From: Cordia subcordata
Taxonomy: Eukaryota; Streptophyta; Magnoliopsida; Boraginales; Cordiaceae
Direction: 5' to 3'
Assembly: GCA_028554755.1 (NCBI GenBank)
Contig: JAPTOF010000012.1
Span: forward strand, 2,312,501 to 2,376,500
DNA: 64,000 bases
This document shows, one piece after another, positions 45,575 through 57,195 of the stretch. The first letter of the stretch is position 1; each line of letters begins with the position of its first letter. A program made the translations under genes and the position numbers. The notes beneath the pieces are model-generated. The model ran no database searches, was not told the origin of the DNA, and worked only from the letters and a program-made list of their open reading frames with translations.

Positions 45575-45935
45575 TGTTTCTCCAACGTACGTCTGCCTCT
45601 AAGCCGTCAGATCAGCTGACCCGGTCGTGGGGATCAACTAGCAGGGACCGTACCTGGTGAACAATTGAATTTGTCAAAGGGTCTGATGGTACAAGTGACA
45701 CGTGATGTCCAGGTAAAGGACAAACGGCTGCTGGGCACGTGGCAGCCAGGTGGTGGATGACAAGTGCTGACGTAAGATATGAAGGGTTTGTGTGTAGCAA
45801 CCACTCTTTTAAAAGGGTTAACCAAAGGAGAACCCCTTTCCCACCTGGCCAGAGGCCCCTTAACCAGGCGGAAGGTAAAATGAGGGATAGCAACCACTCT
45901 TGATTTGTGGATAAGGTAACATAGATAATGTAACA
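45575..45935 (-). mobile_element. Possible solo LTR, unclassified
   Basis: A 361-bp GC-richer block in AT-rich surroundings. On the minus strand it starts TGTTACATTATC and ends GGAGAAACA, giving TGTT...AACA ends like an LTR. It contains CACGTG twice (about 45700 and 45738), TGACGTAAG (about 45769) and a CTTTTAAAAG stretch. GCAACCACTCTT occurs twice, 92 bp apart. The flanking 5 bp do not match, so the call is uncertain. Other readings are a MITE or a captured promoter. Confidence 0.35.
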
Positions 45936-46487
45936 TTTTGGGCGTGATAAATGGTGGGATGAGTTGGTGAGCTTGTTTTCTTATTCATTGTTAGAGATTT
46001 TGCACAATATTTTAAAATATAGACATATTAATAACTTTTGAAATTATAAGAGGTTTTACGTAATTTCAATTAAATATATGAGACAATATTTTTCACTTAT
46101 TTTCCAATTTTCCAAAGTTGATGGTGGAAACGTTTGTCTCAATAGCTAAGTAGAATAGTTAGATAACGACTTATTGTGGCTAACAGTTCGTAAATTTAAA
46201 CATATATTGTTTTACTATCGGAAAATACGTGCTGAGACCCCACTAAACTAAACTTATATTCTTTTTTTTTAATTTTAAAAGATGCCAAAGGCGCATTACA
46301 ACACTCATCTAACGAAAATTAATCCCTGGACCACTTATACTAAAAGTGAAAGACAGATGACTTGATCACTAGGCCTTTCGTAAACTTACATTCTTTCGTC
46401 ATCGTTTGGATGGACATGTCACCATTTATGTGCCATTTTTTTCCTTTTTTGCTCAATTACGTGCTAAATTTACACTCTCTTGACTTA
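45936..46487. other. Intergenic, no gene recognised
   Basis: No coding or repeat recognised. Confidence 0.5.
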
Positions 46488-46707
46488 GGGCTCGTTTAGA
46501 TTGACTTTTTTTAAAAGTGTTTTTTTCAACAGCTTTTGAAAAATAGTTTTTTTTTAGAAGCTAAAAATTCTGACTTCTAAAAAAAGCTGCATTTGAGCTT
46601 TTTTTAGAGTTTCAACTTTTTTGAAAGCTAAATTAAATAGTTATTACAAATTTAATGTAACTTTTTCAGAAATTTTTTTTTTTAAAAAAAACCAATTCAA
46701 ACATCCC
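46488..46707. mobile_element. Tourist-like MITE (PIF/Harbinger type)
   Basis: It starts GGGCTCGTTTAGATTGACTT and ends CCAATTCAAACATCCC, imperfect inverted repeats, with TTA on both sides (46485-46487 and 46708-46710). The interior is poly-A/poly-T with AAATTAAATAGTTATTACAA, also found in the MITE at 13153-13352. No coding. Confidence 0.7.
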
Positions 46708-46970
46708 TTAGTGAATTTTGTTCATGCCACATCGCATGCATTATTAGCACTAATATAGAAACTGCACCACAAGCTAAAATTGTCGTATAAATTCAATTTA
46801 AAAATCAACTATCCCCGAAAACCAGGAATCAAATCCAATAGTTTTGTTCTTTTCAGTTTTTGTTTCATCTGTCAAAAGTCAAGGTGGGGTTAGATTTTGT
46901 CATTTTTCTTCAATTAATAAACATTACTAATTAATATTTTTATATTGCATTTTTCTTTTTATTTATAGTG

Positions 46971-47233
46971 TGTTTAGAATGATCTTATTTTAAAATACTT
47001 ATCTTATTGAAATTTGAAGGAATCTTATAAGATTTAAGATATTTTATCACATACACTATGAATTCTATAGTTGTAAAAAAATAAAATAAGATGGATTGCT
47101 TATTTTTTATGAGATAAAAAGTATAGTTTCTTTTGAGTTTTCATACAATGTATGTGATAGGATGTCTTAAATTTTATAAGATGTATCCTCATTTTAATAG
47201 AATAAGTATCTTAAAATAAGATAATAATAAACA
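46971..47233. mobile_element. MITE with about 95-bp inverted arms
   Basis: The left arm (TGTTTAGAATGATCTTATTT onward, then AATCTTATAAGATTTAAGAT and TATCACATACA) pairs with the right arm ending AAGATAATAATAAACA. The right arm contains TGTATGTGATAGGATGTCTT and AAATTTTATAAGATGTA. The two arms almost meet, so a transcript would fold into a long hairpin. No certain target duplication. Superfamily unresolved. Confidence 0.6.
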
Positions 47234-50200
47234 GTTTTTTAGTCCACAGTTAGGTCACCAGTTGAAATTTAGTGCAAGCAACAAGAAATAAATGCGACAG
47301 TACCAATTTTCTATTCCCCAGTTGATATTGCAATTTGTAATTTTATATTGCGTTAGCACTTGAAAATGGCAATTGTTAAGAAACTTCGGATTCTATGCTA
47401 ATGTTAATAATTATAAGGTAGAGTATTTTAAGAATTTAATATGATTATATTGAACTCGTGATTTGTTAGTGTTGGATAATTGTATTTTTAACAACGATAA
47501 TTAATTTCGCGACGTGGGTATTATTCCAGTCAACAGAGATTTATTAATAATTAATTGGTGTTAATTAGATTTCTGTAGTCTTCCTGGTGGTTCATGCAAT
47601 TGAAGTCCCATTTAATAAGTTACAGTGGATATATATATATACATCCATGGACAACACAGTTGATTAAGAGATGGCATGTCTCCATTTTTTAAGCTTGGTG
47701 TTTCCAATCTTAGCTTGAAGACCAACAGACCAAATTTTATGTTTTAGTTGTTCGTGTTTTCTTGGTAACATTTTAAGTTAGGTGAGCATTCATGCAGTTT
47801 TCATCCATACATTTGAAAATGAAGAAGAGACCAAGACAAGAATGTTTCCATTTTTTGGTCCAAAAATTAGAGGAAATCCAACGCGTTGATAAATGTCATT
47901 TTTGTTACATAGCCATCATAAACGAAAAAAATTGTGAAAGTTCATGGACAAAGAAATAGATACCTTTCCAAAGTTAGCTATAGCATTTGAAAATAATAGA
48001 TTTTTTTTGTGAAAACCCTCTTATAAATATGCGAAGTAAGGTTCCATATGATAGACCTGAAATGGATTGAACCCCTATTGAAATATGACGTATATATAAT
48101 AAGAGTTTGATACGTTTAACGAGTAAAAGTTTTTTAAAAGTATTGGCCGAACTTTTAATTAGAAGTAAGCAAAAGGCACATACGAAAACAAACTCTTTCC
48201 TATCTTTTTAATAAACAAAAGTCCCAATTTAGATGGTGGAAACTATCTCTTATGATTATACAAGATAGTGATCTTATAATAGACCTAAAGTGCATCTAAT
48301 CATTCTTTAAACATTATATATAGAGAGTTCTTGATTTCTAATAGTGTAGAAGATTGATTAAACTTAACCTTTGTTAAAGACAAGGATTTACAAAATAACA
48401 AAGACATACTCCATTTAATGATCAAAATAGCTAGGGTTTTCCCTTTTTTCTTCTCTCTCCCTTTTTTCCCCCCTTGAATTTCCTAGAAATGAATATGGTT
48501 CCAACAAAAATAACTGGAAAAGCAACGAGAAACTCGTGTTCATTAACTGTTCCGAAACTGAACACCCAAACTATTAACTATATATGAACCCCAGGCATCG
48601 TACTCGTGTCAAAATGTCCAACTTGGCGGCCAGCTGTCAGGTGCTAATTAATCAACTGCATTTCCATAATTAGCTGTCAGCTTCCTCATTGACAAAATAA
48701 ATTAAAAACAATTAAGGTAGTTCAAGGTAAAGCCTAGTTAACTTATTGATTATAACAAATAAAATAAAATATTTATCCTAACGACAACTTAAGTTTTTCT
48801 TTCAATTTTTTTTAAAATTTTTCTTTTTGTTTGTTGAGGTGGACTTTGATGACATCAGAAGCAAGTAAAAGAAACGACGGCTCTAACTCGTGACAGAAAG
48901 AGTTGGTGGAACATTAGTTAATGCGGGTTCAAATTTTTTCTATGAACACGTAATAATTAAATTTTATTAGAGAAAATATTAGTGCATTTATATTAAGAAT
49001 CTTACTTGATATTGTGGCTTGGTCTATCATATAGCATGTTTATAAGATTTCATTTGCATGTCGATGATGGTCAATTACTGTATTAAGGAGATAAATTGTA
49101 GGTTTTTTTTGGACAAAGAAAAAATTTAGATGGTGGAGTCCGACTATTTGAATAATTGGACGGAGTTCGACTATCAACTAACACATGTTGGGTGGGTAAC
49201 ACGTCATTTATATTGAACACAGGTAAGTTGAGAATGCTTACATAGGGTAAGAACTAGAATCGTGCCTAAATTGTGAGTCGTACTCGACCTTAACTCTTAT
49301 CGATAAGACATTCATAGAGACGTTAAGTTTTAGAGATTGTAACAAAATCACTTGCAAATCAAGCATAGTGCTTGTCAAGCTCTCTACTAGTTGAGTATCC
49401 GATTTTGTAAAATTTTTCTTGAAGTACTAAAAAACAATTTGATTCGAGCTTTTGTTGTCAAGATTAAAAATAATAAATAAATGAAATAGTAAACGGGGTG
49501 TTGGTACGTAGAGGGACAGTGGAGGCACAAATGCGGATGTAATCGGTGTACTTTGGAGCGGGATTGCTGGCGATAATCAGTCAAGTCTCTGCCCTTAAAA
49601 CGCCTTGAGAAGGTAGATTACCAACGGTTTTCAAGTAAGACAAGCAAACCATCCGTAGTAGATGGCTTTGGCCACGACTCCAAGACTTTTTCTCGATTAG
49701 AGGAATCTGTTTTTCTTAAAAATGGGTTCGTTGGCGTGTGAAAGTCAAAATTTCGAGGAGGATCATGATGTAGAAAAGCTACAATAATATAGTACGATTA
49801 CAAGTAAATTAACAGTTGTGTGAATGGATTGAAAAAATTATTATTTTTATAAATTTGTTCGGTGTTTGATTATTTAAAGTTTTTGAACAGCTTGTAAATA
49901 CTTAGAAGAAAGATAGAAGATGGATTACTTCCTTAAAAAGGAAGTCTCGAAACTAAATTTGGCCTCCAATTTAAAAATAGAAAAAGAAATTAGAACTCGT
50001 TAAATTTGTTGAGTGTGACAATTTTTCAATGACGAAAACTCATTTGAAAAGTTTTTTAGATTTCAAAATATATAGATGGCTCTACTTTTAGAAAGAGTAC
50101 ATAACTTGCGTTAGTTAGATATGAAATTTACTGACATTGGCCACAATAAAGAAACACATGGTAAAGTGGATTCTACAGGTGGGGTTGTTGAAGTAAATAT

Positions 50201-51690
50201 CAATTCAGGGTCCCCGAGAAAGAACGAAAGGTAAGTACAAATTATAAGCTTAATATGAGAACTACTTGCAAAAGAGGTAATTACTCATTATAGCATTTGT
50301 CATCCAATGGCTGGGGTTAAATGGTTTAATTAGGGAAGATAATTGGTTACCTCAGGAGGTCTTAATCCAATCTTCATTATTATAGCCGGAGTAATATGAT
50401 AACGCTTTGCAATTTATGTCATGTTGATATTGGACAAATGGGGGTGAATTACAATTAGGTTGTGAACAAAGTTACCTATACTTCCTTTTCAAGAATGATG
50501 ATTATGGACATGCTTGGGTTAGTATCTTTGGTGAAACAAAGAAAACTTTATAAGACATTTTCCTTCGATTAACTTTTTTCAGAAAAACATTCTATAAAAT
50601 GATTTCGTCATTTGAATAATAAATTGGTAATAATAAGAGTATGGACACTACATGCATTTGGAGCACAAACCCTACACAGTAGAAAGATTTGTTAATTGTT
50701 CAGAAAATATATTAAGTTTAAAAGCTAAAACGTCTAAGGATGCTCAAACTTAAGAGTAACAAGGAAAGAAGAAAGAAGGGACTGATTTTCCTATTCGATT
50801 GTTAATTAATATATAGTGAAATTATATAATTATTTCTTTAGATTTGAGTAATTGATTTTAAAACTCAAAATTATAATTACAGAAGTATTCTAATCGAACA
50901 TTCGGTAGTAAGAAAAGCCAAAAGAAATGAGCTACAGAATATAGCTATCAATTACAGCACCTAAAAGCCCAAAAATGTAATAAAAACTTCCAATATCGCC
51001 AAAAAGAAAAAGAAAATAAAAAAGAAACAAAAGGAAAGAAAAGAAGCAGAAATTAGGCACAGACACGACCATCACTTACAGCTTAATGTATGCACTTCAA
51101 TACTTGGTACATTACTCGAATTTGTCCCAAGCAAAACTCAGGAATCACGAAAGTTTTATGCCTTTTTTCACTCTGTTAGTAGTTATAGAAGCATGTACCA
51201 AAACGGCAAACAAGAAAGACCCATGCATATTTTACCATGGTGCCTCTCGGATTAGGATTATGAGAGAGATTTAATTGTAATAAAATGATAATATATTTAT
51301 AAAAGAATAATTTAGAAAATTCATAATTGTTAACTCCAAAGCCAATTATTCAACAACCCTTCTCGGACGAACACTCATTTCTTATTTTCATCCAAACAAC
51401 TTTGGAGATGTTCCACAATGCCCATAATTACCCAATATCCAATAGGTAGATCTAGATAAAGGTGTGTTAACTAGTCAGCACATATATTAACTTCTTTATA
51501 CACATATCTGATTTTGAATCTATTTCTATCTCTAAAATAGTACGACGATTTTCTAGTAAAGATCTCAATTTTTCTTGTAACATCATATAACGTGGAAGGA
51601 TACAAATCCGTCCCCCATCCTCTTTTTTAATTTTAAATTTTTTGCTTTTCAAACACTACAATGTGGACCAAAGCAACATCTTACTTGTTC
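47234..51690. other. Intergenic upstream of the GH3 gene
   Basis: About 4.5 kb with no recognised coding, RNA gene or element. It is AT-rich throughout, with a few short frames that have no family signal. The distal part may include regulatory DNA for GH3, but I cannot point to defined modules apart from scattered TGTC cores (for example 51123-51128, TGTCCC). Confidence 0.5.
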
Positions 51691-51697
51691 TATATAA
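51691..51697 (+). promoter_or_regulatory. TATA box of the GH3 gene
   Basis: TATATAAAG at 51691-51699, preceded by GTTC and followed by a CT-rich leader typical of strong plant promoters, 175 bp before the start codon. The implied 5' leader is about 140 nt, CT-rich and ending in a poly-A tract (51838-51853). Confidence 0.75.
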
Positions 51698-51865
51698 AGC
51701 CCCCTCCTCTCTTCCTCCCTCCCCACACCATATAGCCAACTTTGTCATAACCCCTCTCTCTAGCTTACCTTCCTCAAAATAGCTAGCTTCTCAAATCCTC
51801 TTTCTCTTCAGCACACCAAAACTTCCACATACTACCAAAAAAAAAAAAAAAAATCATTCATAACC

Positions 51866-54020
51866 ATGCCTGAAGCACCAAAGATCATCCCTCAAAAGTC
51901 AACTGATCATTATCATAGAGTGATAGAGAAGAACAAGAAGGCTCTTCAATTCATTGAAGACGTCACAGCAAACGCTCATGAGGTTCAAAAGAGAGTTCTT
52001 GCTGAAATCCTCTCCAAAAATGCTCATGTTGAGTACTTAAAACGCCATGGCCTTAATGGTCATACTGATAGGGAAACTTTCAAGAAAATCATGCCCGTGA
52101 TCACCTATGAGGATATTCAAACTGATATCAACCGTATTGCCAACGGTGATAAATCTCCCATCCTCTGCTCACAGCCCATCTCTGAATTCTTGACAAGGTA
52201 TGTATATATGTATATATATTTACCATAAGCAATTTTGCGTGGTGCTTTTTGTTGCTTAACTTTCAAAATGTAACTTTCGACTAAAAGGGTTATTTTGAAA
52301 GTTAAATGACGAGTTTGTCAAAAGCAGTAAAGATAAAAGACGAGTACAGTAGTACGCTTTTCTTTTTTCTTTTTGGCTGATAGACTTTTTTTTTTTTTTT
52401 TGTGGGTATGCAGTTCTGGTACATCTGGAGGGGAAAGAAAATTGATGCCAACAATTGAAGAAGAGCTAGGGAGGAGAACATTGCTATACAGTCTGCTGAT
52501 GCCTGTGATGAGCCAATTTGTGCCTGGCTTAGAGAAGGGCAAAGGGATGTACTTTTTGTTCATAAAATCAGAGGCTAAGACCCCAGGTGGTCTTTTGGCA
52601 CGTCCTGTTTTAACTAGTTACTACAAAAGTTCATACTTTAAGGACAGGCCTTTTGACCTTTACACAAACTACACTAGCCCAAATGAGACCATTTTGTGCC
52701 CCGACTCTTACCAAAGCATGTACTCCCAGATGCTTTGTGGCCTCTGCCAGAACAAAGAAGTACTCCGTGTTGGTGCTGTCTTTGCCTCGGGTTTTATCCG
52801 CGCAATCCGGTTCCTGGAAAAGCATTGGACTATTTTGTGTCACGATATTCGAACCGGAACACTTAATCCCCTGATCACCGACCCTTCAGTTAGGGAGGCA
52901 GTCATGAAAATCCTTAAGCCTGACCCGAAATTGGCAGATTTCATCGAAGCAGAATGCAGCAAAGAGTCCTGGCAAGGGATTATAACAAGGTTGTGGCCCA
53001 ATACCAAGTACATAGACGTCATTGTGACTGGAACCATGTCACAATATATACCAACTCTTGAATACTACAGCAATGGCCTCCCTCTTGTCTGCACAATGTA
53101 TGCTTCCTCGGAGTGCTACTTTGGTGTTAACCTCAACCCTCTCTGCAAGCCTAGTGAAGTGTCGTATACTTTGATTCCTACCATGGCCTACTTTGAGTTC
53201 TTGCCGGTACACAGAAACAATGGCATCACTGACTCCATCTCCATGCCTAAATCTCTCAATGAGAAGGAGCAGCAACAATTGGCTGATCTTGCTGAGGTCA
53301 AATTAGGACAAGAATATGAACTTGTTGTCACAACTTATGCAGGTACTTCAAAATTTCTCATTCGATTCTTGCACACAAATACTAATCCCAATTAACAAAT
53401 GATCTTAGTAATCATACATCTTTACGCGAATTGCAGGGCTTTATCGCTACAGGGTAGGCGATATTCTTCGTGTTGCTGGATTCAAGAACAAGGCTCCTCA
53501 GTTCAGCTTCATCTGTCGAAAGAATGTAGTTTTAAGCATTGATTCTGATAAGACTGATGAGGTTGAGTTGCAAAATGCAGTCAAAAATGCTGTCACTCAT
53601 CTGATGCCATTCGATGCACATTTGACAGAGTACACTAGCTATGCAGACGCTGCAACAATTCCAGGGCACTATGCACTTTTCTGGGAACTTAGCGTCAATG
53701 GCACAACCCCGATTCCACCGTCAATATTCGAAGACTGTTGCCTCACGATCGAAGAATCGCTCAACAGTGTGTACCGCCAGGGCCGCGTTTCTGAGGCAAT
53801 CGGGCCACTAGAGATCAAGATTGTGGAAGCTGGAACCTTTGATAAGCTGATGGATTATGCCATTAGCCTTGGTGCATCAATTAACCAGTACAAAACACCA
53901 CGGTGTGTGAAATTTGCACCCATTATTGAGCTACTCAACTCAAGGGTCGTCTCATCCTACTTCAGTCCAAAGTGTCCAAAATTTGTCCCTGGCCACAAGC
54001 AATGGAGCTGCATCAACTGA
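51866..54020 (+). CDS. GH3.6: Indole-3-acetic acid-amido synthetase, GH3.5/GH3.6 clade (three exons)
   Basis: Coding exons are 51866-52197, 52414-53342 and 53437-54020. Introns are GT-AG, and the joined frame is 614 residues, the normal GH3 length. Group II GH3 enzymes adenylate indole-3-acetic acid and join it to amino acids such as aspartate, lowering active auxin. They are cytosolic members of the firefly-luciferase/ANL fold. The three nucleotide-binding motifs are intact: [10 protein letters not shown] (residues 111-120), YASSECYFG (340-348) and YRYRVGD (423-429). The MPEAPK start and ...[15 protein letters not shown]-terminal block place it with Arabidopsis GH3.5 and GH3.6; which of the two is not resolvable here. 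Exon structure and frame are undamaged. The 560 bp upstream contain a TATA box but no canonical TGTCTC auxin-response element. Confidence 0.96.
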
Positions 54021-54252
54021 AGACAAACTGTTTCTGTGATCACCTTAGTGTAGACTTTTTCTTTTTCTTTTCTTCTTTTCGTTTTTATGGGTTTTTTTTT
54101 TCCTCCGTCTTTTCCCTTTTTTTTTTGGAATTTTAACTTCTGTTATTATTTAGGGAACTCTGGATTAGTATATACAAAATCAGAAGCCTGTTTCAAGCAA
54201 ATGAGTCTTCTTCCAAAATGACAAATCATGTTAAGTAGTAAGTATCACTATT
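54021..54252. other. 3' flank of the GH3 gene
   Basis: T-rich sequence, likely the 3' untranslated region. No perfect AATAAA is obvious. Confidence 0.5.
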
Positions 54253-54320
54253 CACTACTAAAAAACTGCACATTAATAATGGAAGAATTTGTCACTTATT
54301 CGTTCCTAAATGAAAAATTA
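54253..54320 (+). mobile_element. CACTA-like end fragment
   Basis: CACTACTAAAAAACTGCACA followed by TGTCACTTATTCGT and TTAGTGACGAAAA resembles one terminus of a plant CACTA element, with CACTA start and GTGACG subterminal motifs. No opposite end or transposase was found, so it is a fragment at best. Confidence 0.35.
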
Positions 54321-54904
54321 GTGACGAAAAAACATTGATTTCTAAATTACCCATCACGAAATAAGGTCTAATCAAAATTCTCTTTAATTAATAAAGAAAA
54401 GCACGTAGTATAACCACATAATCTAATCCACAGACGAGATGAGGGAAAGAAAAAAAAGATAGGTGTATATGGGACCTTATTGGAAAAGTGCCAGCTGCAA
54501 TAGATGATGATGCAAATTCAACAGATTTTGTGGAAATTGTTTTCCTATTTCCGGCCAGGAATCCTGCCCACTGAAGTCTCATGAGACATGTAGTAAAACA
54601 GTAGAGCATGTCCCATTGGGCTTATAACATATTTTATCTAAGAGAATATTTATCATTTTTATGGAAAAGCGAACCAACTTTATGTCCCTTATAATTTAGC
54701 TCACTGCTAAGTAAACTTTTTCCTCGTGAAGCTAAACTTAAAAATTGTTGTTAAGTAACACTTACTATATCTCCAACCCATCTCTTGTCAATTCTTTACC
54801 ATAAAGCAGATTTATCAAGAAAAAGCTTTCTTTTAAATTATGGGGACCCGTAAAACGAGTGCGTTGGCTGATTAATTAACGAAAAGAGTTTGATTGAAGA
54901 TTAA

Positions 54905-54948
54905 AATAGATTTGGATCTCCTCGTAATGTTAGAGATCCAAATCTATT
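54905..54948. repeat. Perfect 16-bp stem hairpin with 12-base loop
   Basis: AATAGATTTGGATCTC (54905-54920) is repeated as an exact reverse complement at 54933-54948 around the loop CTCGTAATGTTA. It lies about 900 bp downstream of GH3 with no other element signature around it. Confidence 0.8.
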
Positions 54949-56566
54949 ATATTGTACATGCTGACATGCCAATAGTTTTTTGAAACAATAAACATATTAA
55001 CAGTCTTCTGTTTATGATATTAATGTCCTTAAGGGTTTGGATAACATTAAAATGATTTCATAGTAGTGCATTGATAATACAATCATAATAAAACGATCTA
55101 AATAATCCACGAATATTTTATTTCTCTCATAACAACTCCTCCTTTTGTAATATTGCATAAAGATAAATCTTCATTATCTTGTAAAAGGAATTAAGGCAAT
55201 CTTTTCAAACGAAATCGTTAACAAGTGCATTTATCAAACGGCGACAAATATTGGTGATCATGCAAAATCTTCTGGCTTGTGGAGCAATAATGTAATGTCT
55301 CACGTAGGTTTACAAGATAATATGTGAATGGTTTATAAATAAGTGGCGTAAGTATAATTAATAATTTAGTTTAATTATTTTACACCAGTTGATTTAAGAG
55401 CTTAAATAATTATTTATTAGGCGTACAATTTTATAATCATTCGCAGGCCTGTAGATGTATACTCGAGAGCATGACAACTAAACTAAGTTCTCAAGTTCTT
55501 TAGCTCTATTCAAAGGGAGACTCCGTTTTCCACGGAGCAAATAAATTTGCGTCTCTCTGATGTTGTCATCCATCTTCTAGGAACAAAATTTAAGAAACAA
55601 TTGATTTCAGGTGCAAGAGTGATATCATTTGCATTTTCACATTCTCCAAATACAATTTGTGGTTGTAATCTAATGCAGAATTGCAAATGCCGGTATTGTT
55701 AGAATAGTAAAAGAAAAAGTGTTCTATTATCTTACGAAATGTCATGTTACGGTTTTTGGATATTCCAAAATATAAAATATGAATTAAGTACAATAACATA
55801 AATACAAGAGATGGAGTATTAGTTAAAAAATGGTAATCGAAAATAGTCAGTCTAGGGAAAAAGACCGTGACAACATTGGTGCATCTTTTCAAATTCTATA
55901 CATAAATGACCAGAATTTCGTGCATCGACTACTGTCTTTATGCTTTGACATGCTAAATATTGTTGGGGGTAGGTCATGAGAGGACATTGGATGACCTCTT
56001 AATGAAGGATGTGCTTGTGTAATGCATGATTGTGAAAGAGCAATAAACAGTGCAGCTTTGACTGAAACTTGTGCTGCAGTTGTGCACAGGCCAACAAGTA
56101 TATGGAAAAACGATTAATTTGAAGACAAAAAACTGAGCAGGAAAATGATTTTACAGAATACTGCACTACAGGGAGCAGAGGACAGATAAGATAACACCAT
56201 GATTTTCATTCAGAAAAATGTTCCCAGTTTTGCCTTCGTATAAAGAAACAAAGCAATAACATTTTTACCAGGGTTGTGCAGACAATTGCCCGACGCTTTC
56301 TTGACATAGCCTTAGGGAAGAGACGGACAACTGCTAAGACAAAGCTGAGAGAGAAGGAGGTATTTGTATATGTTCGCAATATTATAATATCATGAGTGAT
56401 ATTAATATAATCAGAAGAGGGCAAGAGCTATTGAGATTGAGATAGATTTACGAATCCTCACTCACGGGGTCGATAACTCAAGCATCTCTTACCGTTGGTG
56501 GATGAATGTAGGAGGATGATTAGTTAGTCAGAGTGTCGGTTGTCGGATGCCTACAAAGAAGTCAAG
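54949..56566. other. Intergenic, no gene recognised
   Basis: AT-rich DNA with only short frames lacking domains. Confidence 0.5.
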
Positions 56567-56657
56567 AAGTGTGCTGATTGACTTGTTAATTGTGGATCCG
56601 CCCTACTTTAAAGTGTGCTAATTGACTTGTTAATTGTGGGTTCGCCCTACTTTAAAG
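56567..56657. repeat. Tandem duplication, period 44 bp
   Basis: AAGTGTGCTGATTGACTTGT at 56567 recurs at 56611 as AAGTGTGCTAATTGACTTGT. Both copies end GCCCTACTTTA. Three mismatches in 44 bp. Confidence 0.85.
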
Positions 56658-56859
56658 TTGCATATTTTCAAGGACCTACACCACATTATGAGAAAGCTAG
56701 TTGAGGAAGACGTTAGAGGGGTTTCCTTTCCCAAAACGATTACTATCTAAACTTGATGTAGCTTCTATTTGAAGAAAAAGTTCTTATTGATAACATCATA
56801 CATTATCATAATAACATAATTATAATGTTAAGATAGAAAGAGATCATTTGAGAGAGTGG

Positions 56860-57046
56860 AATTGCATTGCACGAGCCTAAATTGCACGTTGTGAGAATTT
56901 TTTCTATCAAAATTAATTTTTGTTAATTCCAAACTACCCTTCTCTTTTCAAAAAAAATTCCACAATGTGCAATTATGAACCAACAAAAATTAATCTGGAC
57001 TAAAAAAGTTCTCATGACATGCAATTTAGATGTGTGTAATGCGATT
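56860..57046. mobile_element. Hairpin MITE
   Basis: The left arm (AATTGCATTGCACGAGCC, then TAAATTGCACGTTGTGAGAA and AAATTAATTTTTGTT) pairs with the right arm, which inverted reads AATCGCATTACACACATC, TAAATTGCATGTCATGAGAA and AGATTAATTTTTGTT. The whole 187 bp is nearly a palindrome with a short spacer. Non-coding. Confidence 0.6.
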
Positions 57047-57061
57047 ATGGTTCAAAATAAC

Positions 57062-57195
57062 GTACTTTTACAACAGAAGGTCCGATACATTTTTAGTGGA
57101 CCATAGGAGGATTATGAGGAACTTTTTAGATCACAGTACAGTTCGAGACACTTTTGATAAGACATAAAGGACTCCAATACAATTTACCTTTTCAT
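57062..57195 (-). repeat. Third copy of the dispersed GATAAAATG-type repeat (partial)
   Basis: Inverted, it shows TTATCAAAAGTGT, then a segment like CTCATAATCCTCCTATGGTC and ATGTATCGGACC. These parallel the internal block of 35002-35342 (TTATCAAAAGTGCACTGAAT, CTCATGGTCCATAAAAGTGC). It directly follows the hairpin MITE. Confidence 0.5.

Noticed and set aside
45612..45936. Two overlapping minus-strand frames of about 95-100 codons
   Set aside because: They lie within the LTR-like GC-richer block, where stop codons are rare by composition. Neither shows a protein family.
3772..54020. Possible auxin-related gene cluster (PBP1-like, FQR1, GH3)
   Set aside because: The genes are 10-35 kb apart with an unrelated WD40 gene and many transposons between them. 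Co-location of three common genes is not evidence of a cluster.
55590..55892. 100-codon minus-strand frame
   Set aside because: AT-rich, no motif, no context; treated as chance.
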